64,000 bases of DNA, from NCBI GenBank assembly GCA_027972325.1, contig JAPMOS010000052.1, forward strand, positions 147,501 to 211,500, read 5' to 3'. The stretch is from Paratrimastix pyriformis (taxonomy: Eukaryota > Preaxostyla > Paratrimastigidae). This document shows positions 50,398 to 60,139 of this stretch, one piece after another (within the stretch, counting starts at the first letter, position 1; each line of letters opens with the position of its first letter). The position numbers were made by a program, and so were the translations under genes. The notes below the pieces were generated by a model. The model was not told where the DNA came from and ran no database searches. It saw only the letters and a list, made by a program, of their open reading frames with translations.

Positions 50398-50841
50398 AAA
50401 GGGGAGAAGGGAAAGATGATGAAATGATCGGACAGAAGAGAAGGAACACACCTCCCGTTTGGCAAAGTGGTTCCTTTCGCTCATGAATTCCGTGCCAAGC
50501 TGGAGTCCCTCTGCGGGAAGATCCGTGAGGACGACCACACGGAGGTCGAGGTGGATGAGGCAACCGCCGCCCTGTTGGCGGTTGCCGCCCAGACGGTGGG
50601 TGTTCCGAGGCGGAAGCTGTCTACCGGCCAAGCTAGGTTGGCCGTCCCCCGGGCCGAGGCCCTGGTTGCGCTGGGTCGCGCCGCCGACGCTGTTCGGATC
50701 ATCAAGGGTGCCGACTTGGAGCCTTTGACCCCCCAGCAGCAGTTGGACGCCCTCGGTGCCCTCCATCACCCCGCCCCCTTGCACGTTGCCCCCGATTACC
50801 TGCGCCAGTATTTTGTTCCAGGGTTTCTGTGGACGCTATAG
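50398..50841 (+). CDS. Unrecognised ORF, possibly an exon
   Basis: Plus-strand frame reading VPFAHEFRAKLESLCGKI, DEATAALLAVAAQTVGVP, ALGRAADAVRIIKGADLEPLT and APDYLRQYF, with Ala/Leu-rich helical composition and codon use like a real gene. No family recognised. The frame stops soon after, at an AT-richer patch (50842-50880). It could be the first part of the mobile-looking cluster to its right, or a separate gene fragment. Confidence 0.4.
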
Positions 50842-51137
50842 ACATTGAGATTTCTATAGAAAAAAGCCCGACGCTCTGGCCTCCGGGTTTTCGTGGACAG
50901 ACCCTCCCCACTCGGCCTGTCTGTAGTGAGGGCCCGCGGGTTTTCATGAACAGACCCTTCCAAATCCTCCTTGCTTCACTTTCACCTTGCTTCACCCTGA
51001 CGCACTTCCTCCTCCTTTTTTCGAGAGAAAACGTCGAGCCTCTAATTTCGGATCAAAAAGAGAACCAGATTCATTACTCGTCTTCGTCTTCGTCTTCGCC
51101 TTGGGGGTTGGCGTTGTAGTCGTTGTTGCCAGTGTCG

Positions 51138-52358
51138 TCATCCGAATTTATCGCCGGCAAACCATTCATCTTCGTCATCATCGGCTACCGGCACGTTCTC
51201 GGGAAGTGGCACGGATTCCGGCACGGGTTCGGGCTCAGCCACAAGGACAGGAACGGGCAGAGGAAGGGGCCCAGTTAAGAGGAAGTCCCAAAGGGTAGGA
51301 AGCTCGCGCGCGCAGGTGCTGGTGCGGAACTTGTGGCACTGAATCGACCAGTCATAGGTCTTCCGTTCGTCCGCGGAGAGAGAGAGGTATTCACGTTCGC
51401 AGGCCAGGAATACCTTGGGGAACTGTTCTCCGTAGTAGTCAGTGCGCTCCAACAGGGAACGGTCACGAAGAACCCCCCTGAGGTAGAAGGGGTAAGAGCG
51501 TTCCCAGAGGACGATCTCATCGAGCCTCATCGGGCCCTCGACGGGGTGGTCGATGTCGAATGCAGCCTCGGAATCAAGGAGCAGGGTAATGAGCAAGGCT
51601 CTTGCTGACAGGCCCCTGTAGGTCTGCGACGTATCAGAACAGCGTCCGCTGGTCAAGGAAAAAAGGACGCCACCGAAAGCGAGAACCATCCGGGTGAGTA
51701 CCTTGTGCAACTCAACACAGATGGGAGCGGAGAAATGGTACTCAGTCAACGGCTTCAAAAAGTGAACGGGGACGATGAGGCCGGGATTCAGATGATTCGT
51801 GTTCGGGAACCAACTTGCCAGCAGCTTGGGGAAGATCCGTTCGTAAAAAGCCTGTCGGCTTAGGTGCACCTCGGTCTTGTCCTCCGGTTGAAAGAAGTCG
51901 TAGGTCCTGGAGGAGAGGCATGAGAAACCCACAACACATCAGGGAAAACAGTAAACAGACCGATTGAGGAGCGGGGAGCAGCGGACTTCGTAGCCGGGGG
52001 CTTGTCGTGGCATCATGCCGGGAAGGGGCTCAGGAAGGGGCTCAGGAAGGGGCTCAGGAAGGGGCTCAGGAAGGGGCTCAGGAAGGGGCTCAGGAAGGGG
52101 CTCAGGAAGGGGCTCAGGAAGGGGCTCAGGAAGGGGCTCAGGAAGGGGCTCAGGAAGGGGCTCAGGAAGGGGCTCAGGAAGGGACTCAGGAAGGGACTCA
52201 GGAAGGGGCTCAGGAAGGGGCTCAGGAAGGGACTCAGGAAGGGGCTCAGGAAGGGACTCGGGGACGTCCTCGACGAGAATGATCACCTGGCGAGACCGAG
52301 TCCGTCTGCTAAGCATGGCATGACTTGCGTGCTTCCTCTGCATTTTGGCGGTTTCCAT
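51138..52358 (-). CDS. Unknown protein with PLPE repeats (two exons), inverted paralogue of 52.7-53.1 kb
   Basis: Exon 1 (52358-51969) encodes a short basic start, then about twenty PLPE/SLPE tetrapeptides from the 12-bp minisatellite. A 55-60-nt intron (GTCTGT...CTCCAG) leads to exon 2 (about 51910-51138), reading [77 protein letters not shown] and [17 protein letters not shown], with a Pro/Val/Glu-rich and acidic tail. Helical, no signal peptide, no known family. A second copy lies on the other strand close by, so the protein is probably encoded by a repeated element. A capsid-like role is possible but not shown. Confidence 0.5.
52015..52262 (-). repeat. 12-bp GGGGCTCAGGAA minisatellite coding for (PLPE)n
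   Basis: About twenty 12-bp units with GGGGCT/GGGACT variants. On the minus strand they give PLPE/SLPE. Exact periodicity in multiples of three keeps all frames open, so the plus-strand GLRK-type peptide is an artefact. Confidence 0.97.
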
Positions 52359-52669
52359 GCGGGATACTCCAGGGGGTAACAGCCACTCTTTTCAAAACCA
52401 GGAAGTTCAAAATCAGACACAAGGAAAGCACTATTTCTCACGCCATCTCTCTGTTTTGTTCCCCTTGTAGGACGAACTACGGCTGGCACACGCTCTTCTC
52501 GGTGAACGGACCCACGCTGACGGGTTCCGCACAAGATAAAAGTTATGGTCGAACAATAGATCAACGGTCTTCTCGATGCGACGAGGCTCCAGGGGGTAAT
52601 AGCCACTCTTTTCAAAAAAACAGGGACACATGGAAAGCGGGAAGAAGGTGGCGGAGAGAGGTACTTAAC

Positions 52670-54722
52670 CGGTTGGGACTCACCTTCGGAAAAATCCTGT
52701 TTTCGATGACCTGCGGTCAAAGTGCTGATATCGAGAAGACCTACCAGTTCCTGACTTCAAGAGCCTTGATGATTCTTGTGTGTCTGGATTCCGAGGCTGC
52801 ATTCGGCGTCGACCGTGCCGTCGATGGCCACATGAGGCTGGATGAGCTTGCCCTCTGGGAACGCACTTTCCCCTTCTACGTAAAGGAGGTTTTTCATGAC
52901 CGTTCCATGTTGGAACTCACTGACTACTACGGAGAACAGTTCCCCAAGGTATTCCAGGCTTGCGAACGTGAATACCTCGCTCTCTCCGAAGACGAACGGA
53001 AGACCTATGACTGGTCGATTCAGTGCCACAAGTTCCGCACCAACACCTGCTACCGCGAGATTCCGGCCCATTGGGACTGTCTCTTCAAGTTCACTGGGAA
53101 CGCATAAACAACCCGAGACTTTTTTTGTCTCTATCTCTCCCACCGGAGTCGGCCACCGAGGAAGCCCAGCCTTCGTCGAAACCGGTGCCCGAGCCCGAGC
53201 CCAAAGCCAAGCCCCGAGCCAGCCAGTCCAAGCCGCCGCAGCCCGCCCCCCAGGCCAAGCCGCCGCAGCCCGCCCCCCAGGCCAAGCCGCCGCAGCCCGC
53301 CCCCCAGGCCAAGCCGCCGCAGCCCGCCCCCCAGGCCAAGCCGTCGCCTCAGCCCCAGCCGGCTCAGCCTCAACCCCAGACCCCGGCCCAGGCCCAGCAA
53401 CAACACTCCAAGCCACCGCAGCAGCGTCAGTCGCCCAGGCCACCACCAAGCCCGCGTCCGCTGCGCCTCGTTCCGGCCCCCAGCTGCTTTCCGCACCCGC
53501 GGAGGGCCCCGATCCCTCATGGGAAAACCTTGGCCCGGTTCTACTGCGGGGATGCCGAAGCGATCTTGTTTCGCGCGAAGGATAATCCCGGCCGTGTCTG
53601 CAGTTTCCAACTTGTTGGATCCCCACTAACATCCTCGTTTTATTCAATAGACACTGTATACCTTGGCCGTGTTGGATGCTCCCTGGGGCATTACCGACGA
53701 CCCTCGAGACAGACCCACCCCGGACTACGGATCCCTGGCCCAGTACCTCGACTCGTTCATTGCCCCCAATGGTACCATCATTGTGATGGATACCGAGGCC
53801 AACTTGTCCCAGCAATGGACGCCGGCTCTCGAGTGCTTCAATTTCGTGAGCGATCACCGAATTCGTGCCATCTGGGGAAGTCCGTGATTCATTCCCTTCA
53901 CGCAATTGGTTTTTAACTTGTGCTTCTTCATCACTTCTTCGCGCAGATTACCTCGAGGAGGCCAACCCCCGGCCGTCGCTCTCACCGGGAGCCCCCCGCC
54001 CTGAGGAGGTGGAGCTGCCCATCGAGGTCTTCCAGCGAGGCCACGAGGGGCCCGTCAACTGGCGCTGGGATGTACTGTGCCCTTCTCCGAGTGCGAAGTT
54101 GGCCGAGATGAACGCCCGGGCCAACCCGCGCACCAACGCGGTCTACCTGCGGCACCAGGCGGGGCAGGCCCGCTTCGCCAAGCCGGCCGATCTTTACGTC
54201 TACCTCTTCCGCCGCTACGGAGGGCCGGGCCCTGTGTTGGACTGCTTCTGCGGCTGTGGGCCAGCTCTCTTGGCGGCAGAGGCCACCGGAACGCGCGTTG
54301 ATCTAATTGACCGGGCGCCTGCAGTGGAGAGCCTCATGATCGGCCACGTGCCTCCGGTGCTGGTGCACCAGCAGGACGAAGCATACCTGCCCCTCGAAGC
54401 CCACGAGACGGAGCTTTGCAACGTCGTTGCACCCCTGTCGACGAATGGGACCTGCATCTTCCTCTGCTCCCCCTCAAGAAGAACCTGCCCCGGCTCTACA
54501 AGAACAGCAGGCCTCCGAGCAGACCACCACCGCCGAGCAACAACAACAAGAGCAGGCCTTCGAGCTTCAAGACGACCAAGAGGGCCCCTCATCCCCGCTC
54601 CCGATGATCAGCCTTATCAGTGGCCTCCTCCTTCCGACGAGCTCAACCCGCTGCTGGACCCGCTCAGTCCGGATGCTTTGGGCGAGGACCTTCAGCCCGA
54701 GGAAATCGAGGACTTGCCGTAA
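52670..54722 (+). CDS. Spliced gene: unknown domain, (AKPPQPAPQ)n linker and beta-class amino-methyltransferase domain
   Basis: Left part (about 52670-53107) is a paralogue of the minus-strand protein at 51.1-51.9 kb ([50 protein letters not shown]). A Pro/Ala/Gln linker with four AKPPQPAPQ repeats follows. Introns 53596-53650 (GTCTGC...AATAG) and 53880-53946 (GTCCGT...CGCAG) join three frames into a methyltransferase. Motif IV is LAVLDAPWGITDD (D-A-P-W in place of D-P-P-W/Y), then FVSDHRIRAIWG, then the AdoMet site FAKPADLYVYLFRR...VLDCFCGCGPALLAAEATG. Motif IV before motif I is the order of beta-class N4-cytosine/N6-adenine methyltransferases. So DNA (or possibly RNA) amino-methylation is the likely reaction. 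The C-terminal Pro/Glu region is frame-uncertain. Whether all parts form one protein is inference. Confidence 0.6.
53233..53341 (+). repeat. 27-bp repeat coding for AKPPQPAPQ
   Basis: Four tandem copies of a 27-bp unit (GCCAAGCCGCCGCAG then CCCGCCCCCCAG) in the linker of the methyltransferase gene. Copies look identical. Confidence 0.95.
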
Positions 54723-54926
54723 CTTGTAATACAATCCCTCTTTTCGATCCTGATTTTTTTTTTGGTTTGTTTTTTTCTAAGAAACACGATACATCGAGAA
54801 ATTGCCTCGATTGAACAACAAGCCACCGGGGCGGGATCGGGACCCGGAGGGGTCTGGGACCGGGAGTAGTGCTCGCTGGACGGGCTGCATGACCAGGGTG
54901 ATAGCCACTCCTGTGGCGCCTCTGAT

Positions 54927-56566
54927 ATGGAGCCAATCGAAGTTGACGACCTCCCTCCACCGCTTCCTGAGGAGGAGTTATTTTTCGGAGGTGATGATGG
55001 TGACGAGGCGGCACATGAGGAGGCCGAAGAGCCAGCCCTTGGAGACCTGGACCCCGCAGAAGCCGCCGAGATTGACGTCGTGGTTGATGTAGCAGCAGAC
55101 GATGGTGATGTGGCTGATTATGGAAGCTACGACCGGACGGCGCGGGGATCCATCTAATCCTTGCCGGGATCGAACGTCTGTTTTTGGTTTTTTCGGGTCA
55201 TGATCAATGCCCCCGTTTGTCTCATTTTTCCAGTTCGGGAAGGATCACGCAGTTACCGGTCGAACTGTCTAAAACACGCCAATGAAGGGTTGTACCGCGT
55301 CGAGCGGGGAGTTCTGCAGCGGCTCCGCTTCGACCACGAGATCCGCGATCGGCCCATCTGGGTGCCCGTGATCTACCCGCTTGCCCGCCGTGTGCGCTTG
55401 CTGCGGCGCTTGCATGTCCAGCAGGGGCACCTCAACCGAGATGCCCTGATTGCCTACTCGAAGGGCCTCTTCTACATCCATGGCGTGGATCAGCTTGCGC
55501 GGGACATCATCGGGACGTGTGGCCAGTGCCAGAGCGTCCGGCCCACGTACGAGCATCCCAAGTACCACGCCTTGGTGGTCAACCGGCCCCTCGAGGTGGT
55601 CGAGCTCGACTGCGGCGGCTTCGAGATGAGCTGCCAGCCGCCTCGCGCGTTCTGCGTTCTGGTGGACCACTTCACGAGCTACATGTGGGCTGCCGCGACA
55701 CGGGAGACGAAGGCCACCGGGGAGGAGGTGACCGACCTTCTCAGTCGTGTGTTCACCAGCGACGAGCCCAATCTGCTCCCCACCCGGATCGTGACCGACA
55801 ATGGGACCGAGTCCAGCGCGTGGCCGAGTGGATCGCGTCTGTCCTGTGCGTTTCGGATTTGCTCTTCACAGTCATCAACCCGCTCAGGAACAAGAACCTG
55901 CTGCCCGGGGTCCACATGGAGCACCACCGGTCGAGGCCGTACTACCCCCAGTCTCATGGGAAGGCCGAGAACGCCGTCAAGAAGATCAAGAACCGGGTGA
56001 TGAAGATGCGGATCGTGCCGGCCACCAACCGCGAGCTGCCGTGGCAACCCTTCCTGCAGCCCGCCGTGCACCTGTACAACACGGCCACGGTTTCTTCGGT
56101 CTTCCAGCAACGCCCGGTTGTGATGATGGCGCTCTACCTCCCCGAGTACGAACAACTGGGCGACATGGCCCAGCTGCCGGACAAGTTCGCCAACCTGACG
56201 GCCGCGGAGGTGCGCCAAATCAAGGAGGCCGTGGCGTTCTACCGGCACCGCGAGTACGGCTACATTGAGCGGCGCCGCAACAAGGACCAAGAGACCATCG
56301 AGGAGGGGACTCGCGTCATGGTCGCCCCGCCTGCCAAATGGCGCCGGCCCGGCATTGGCAGGTTCTGCTGGTCCGGGAGGGTGGCGGAACGCATGCGTAA
56401 CGGCACCTACGTCATCGAGTTTGAGGATCGGGTCAAGCCGGGCATTCCCAAGGTCTACGGGCGCAACAAGCTGCGGCCTTACGATGCCACCTTCGATGCC
56501 CCGCTCCCTGCTGCGGGAGGCGCTCTGGTCCCCGTCGTTGATCGCCGGCGTCACGCGCCCCCAGAA
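54927..56566 (+). CDS. Retrotransposon-type DDE integrase
   Basis: N-terminal acidic Pro/Asp/Glu stretch, then a pre-integrase region GLYRVERGVLQRLRF, an H2C2 zinc finger (LHVQQGHLNRDALIAY ... GTCGQCQ), and a DDE core with ELDCGGFEMS (first Asp), RIVTDNGTE (second Asp) and SHGKAENAVKKIKNR (Glu). The C-terminal part reads VMVAPPAKWRRPGIGRFCW and ends at 56566. It fits LTR-retroelement and Ginger-type integrases. No RT, RNase H or protease is recognisable beside it. Treated as a fossil: one apparent break in the core. Confidence 0.75.
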
Positions 56567-56876
56567 TAAACACCCCCAACCCCACCATCCCCACCACCGC
56601 CCCCCGTCCCGCAGTTTTCCGGTCCGGTTTTCTGCAAAACAAAATGATCTTATACGAATGCTCGAGGAGGGGGTGGGGTGAAATCGTTGGAGGGGCCGGA
56701 TAATCGGGCTCGGGGGGAGGCTGCGTGCATTACCAGTTTTCTCCCAGAGGATCCCCAAAACCGGCTCTCGCTCACCCCCCCCCCCCCCCCCGTTCATGAA
56801 CGCCCTGTGCACTCTGGGTTCTTGTCGACGCCCCGTCCATACAAAACCGGAAACATATTTTAATCCCACCCCCACG

Positions 56877-57857
56877 CAGGCTCCCGGCCCGGACGAGTCG
56901 GCGCCGCACTTCAGCGACCGCGATGTCAGGCGCGCCTTGTTCGGCTTCAAGCACGGGGCCGCTGCGGGTCCGAGTGGCTTGGCCCCGACCACATCCGCAG
57001 CGCGGTCCGCAAAGATCCTGCCATCCTGCCTCTGCTCGCCGAGGCCCTGAACTTCTTCGTGAAGTGCGGGCGTCTCCTCCGACCCTGGCCGCAGCCCGTC
57101 TTGTCGCGATCCCGAAGCCCAAAGGAGGCACGCGACCGATTGGAATCAGCGAGACCCTTTGCAGGCTCGCCATGAGGCTGCTGGTTCGGCGTTTCGAGGG
57201 GGTGACGAGGGAGAGGCTTTCACCCTTCCAGTTTGGTGTGTCCGTCAAGGAGGGTGCGCCCCTCATGGCATGCATCTCAGCGTCCGTCGTGGAGGCGTGC
57301 GAGGCGGGTCGGCAGCCCTACTGCCTTGTGGCTGTCGACCTCCGCAACGCGTTCCAAGCCCTTCGCGCGAGGCGGTGCCCCTGGCCGCTCAGCGCGTCGG
57401 GTGGAGCCAACCGGCTGTCAAGCTGGTCCAAGGTCTGTACGCTAACGAGGCCCTGTTCTCCGGTGGGGAGAGGGTCCCTAATGCAAGAGGAGTCCGCCAG
57501 GGATGCCCGGCGAGCCCCCCCTTGTTTGCAGGGATCCTCGACCCAGCCCTACAGGTCCTCGAGGCCGACAAGGCAATTCCGAGGCTCATGCTCCCGGGAG
57601 AGGGCTTGGGCCTGGTCGTCCCCCGCGTTCTGAGCTACTTTGATGACATCCTCCTGCTGGCACCCTCTCCCGACGTTGCCCAGCACCTTCTGGGTCTCCT
57701 GCGCACCCTCATCACTCCCCTGGGCTTCGAGATCAGCCCCGAGAAGTGTTGGGTCATCTCCAATGCCCTCGACCCCAAAGTCCGCCTGGTCCCTGGCGGG
57801 CTTCCTCTACCCGTCCGTCGCCTGGCGGATGGGGTGACGGTGTGTGTGTGTGTGTGA
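56877..57857 (+). pseudogene. Orphan non-LTR-type reverse transcriptase fragment
   Basis: Seen: FKHGAAAGPSG, DHIRSAVRKDPAILPLL, RLVAIPKPKGGTRPIGISE, LVAVDLRNAFQAL, ARGVRQGCPASP, LSYFDDILLLAPSP and TPLGFEISPEKCWVI. These are RT motifs 1-6 in the order and spacing of non-LTR (LINE/R2-like) enzymes. They are spread over three plus-strand frames, with at least three shifts (around 56,965, 57,070 and 57,380), so this copy is broken unless short introns are present. No endonuclease or RNase H is attached. It ends in a (GT)8 run at 57,841-57,857. Its GC is as high as that of nearby host genes. Confidence 0.7.
57839..57857. repeat. (GT)n dinucleotide run
   Basis: Eight GT units at the 3' end of the orphan RT frame. 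Confidence 0.9.
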
Positions 57858-58020
57858 TACTTCCCGGCTTGCGCCGAGTCCGGAATCGGGCCGAAGCCCG
57901 CGGGTGACATGATCCCCCCCGGGCCGCCTTCCCGCAGGACAAGTCCTGCAGAAAGAGCACCCCAGGGAGTTCATGGGTCGGCTACCGTCCCTCCAGGGGC
58001 GGTCTCCGCCGACTTCCGGA

Positions 58021-58906
58021 CTACAGCTCTTCTTTCATTCCTGCCTCAAATTTTTCGCACTTCTTCCTTTGCTGAATCGCTATGAGCATCGTTTTCCTGA
58101 TTCCTGCCAGCTCGCTTCCCACCTCCTTTTGAGTGTCTTCATCCACAATTCCCATTTCCGCTGCCAGTCTACATGCATTCGCGTATTCCATCTTAACACC
58201 GCACTTCGCTCTCAACCTCCTCATCACCTTCGTCACCACCGCCTCCGATATCCCCCTCCAGTTGTAAAGCGCTTCCCCATCTCTCGGGCGGCCCTCATAG
58301 TTTACCTGCACCATGCAACTCCTCCTCATTCCTCCATCCTTCCCCCCTCCTCAAGATCGGCTCCCACGCATCTGAATGTCCCCCTTGATCGCCAAGCTCA
58401 CACCGTGCTTCGGCTCACTCCCCGGCTGGATTCTGTTCGCTTTCCCTTCCCCGTACGGCACAATAACAATGCATCTAAACGCTCTTTCCCTCCTCTACCA
58501 ATCGGGCTCTCCGCCCACTCTCCAATTGCTCGGAAAAACCGATCCATCTCCTCCTGGGGTTATATTCCGGATTCGCATAAATCAACAAGTCCCGATTCTC
58601 CTTAAATAGCCCGTACCCATCCACCGAACCTCCCAGGAACCAGTCTTCCTTACTCGGCGTTCTATACTCTGGGAAACTGAGATCCGCATTCCCTGGGTGC
58701 GAAAACGCCATCACCGTTAGGCTTCCCGCCTGCCTCAGCAACGAAGATATAGTGTGGGGAGTCGTCCATTGGTTCCTCAGCGTACTCATATGCGTCCGCC
58801 CCTCCTTTACTGTCGTGCTTTTCCCTTCCTCATATCGGTCACACATCTCAGCCACCTCTGTCGAGAACCTTTCCCAAAACTGTCCCATGTTCTCGCCCGA
58901 AACCAT
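58021..58906 (-). pseudogene. LINE C-terminal extension of unknown function
   Basis: Two frames (58906-58475 and 58329-58021) downstream of the RNase H domain read TLRNQWTTPHTISSLLRQ, FPEYRTPSKEDWFLGGSV, YGLFKENRDLLIYANPEYNP and RRLRAKCGVKMEYANACRLA. No known domain. It ends KFEAGMKEEL at 58021. Confidence 0.5.
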
Positions 58907-59588
58907 CTCCCCGGGACCTCTCCATCAATTGCCATAGCCTCACCTTCGTGATCTGCCTGCCCCTTATCTTCACACACTCGCCCATCGGCTCCACCCACTT
59001 CTCCTCGAGCAACTGGTCCGGGTCTTCAGCTCCCTCCGCCTTGTCCAACCACTCAATTAGCTTCACTGCATCCGCCCCTTTCCATCTCTCCCCACATCCC
59101 GCCATCCCTGGGCACTCAAACACCAAGTGGTTCATGTGGTCCCTCACCCCACACCAACACTTCCCATCCCCCTCCCCGTTGATGTAGAACCGGATGTTGG
59201 CCGTGATATACCGCTGCAGGATTGCCATCATCGCCAGCTTCCCTGACATCTCACACCTCATCGTTTGCACGTTGATCCCTCCGTTGCGACTCTCTGCATT
59301 AATCAACACAATCTCGTTTTTCTTTTTACGAGCCGCCCTCCACATTCGACTTTTCCTCCCCCATTCCTTCATCACCTCTCTGAAGTCTGTCTCCACCTCC
59401 TTCCCGTCACTTCTCCGCACCAGCTTGAATCCCCATCCTTTCTCTTCGGGCACCACGCTCGGCTCCATCTTTATGCTCCGTCCCGCAATCTTGTCTGCCA
59501 ATCTGTTCCCCTCCGCATCCAGCGACGCACTAGTTTCCTGATGTCCCTTAACCCAGACCAGTCGTATCTCTCCACGATGCTCCTTCAC
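58907..59588 (-). pseudogene. LINE RNase H domain and zinc-knuckle-like tail
   Basis: LVWVKGHQETSASLDAEGNRLADK is cut from the RNase H end (motifs with His and final Asp). CWCGVRDHMNHLVFECP follows, a C-x-C-H-C pattern common after RNase H in this LINE group. Confidence 0.75.
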
Positions 59589-60139
59589 AATCCGCTGCCC
59601 TCCGCAGCAGTCCCTCCGCCTTCGATTCTATCAGATCCGTTGGTTTCCACCAACCCTTCCAGTCCACCCACTGTCCACTTCCACAGCCTCCAACTCCGCT
59701 TCATTGTTAGTCTGCCCCACCTCCTCCCATTTTAATCTCCATCACCGCGAACGCCGCCCGTCCCTTCCTTCTGTCGCACTCCCATCAGTATAAAACAACC
59801 TCCATTCCGCCTCTGGCTCCACTCTTACTTCCACCTCATCACACTCCGCCATCAACTCCTCCCGCCTTTCCACAATACCTCGTCCCACTCACCAGCCCTC
59901 GCCCTCCCATCTTGTTCCCCTCCCTCCACCTGCCCTTCCGCCCTCCTCTTCTTCCGCTCCCTCAATCCATTCCATCCTTTCCTTCCTTCACTCCCCCATG
60001 TTTCCTCCATTTCCTTCCCCCTTTTGCTTGCCTCTTGACTGGTTTCCTTCCCATTTTCCTCCATCCCTCCTTCCATTCCATTCCATTCCTTTCCCTTCCT
60101 CCTCCTCCGTCCGCCTCCTAATTCAGATAGTCGGACTCA

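Noticed and set aside
52002-52379. GLRK/EGAQ repeat proteins on the plus strand
   Set aside because: Frame-open artefact of a 12-bp repeat. The minus strand PLPE reading is joined by splicing to a non-repetitive domain.
50398-56570. Prokaryotic restriction-modification system
   Set aside because: The methyltransferase is split by host-type introns and no endonuclease partner is present.
55679-56992. 437-codon minus-strand ORF over the integrase
   Set aside because: Antisense shadow of the integrase coding strand.
50398-57860. Polinton/Maverick or giant-virus insertion
   Set aside because: No protein-primed DNA polymerase, packaging ATPase or jelly-roll capsid motif was seen. An integrase alone is not enough.
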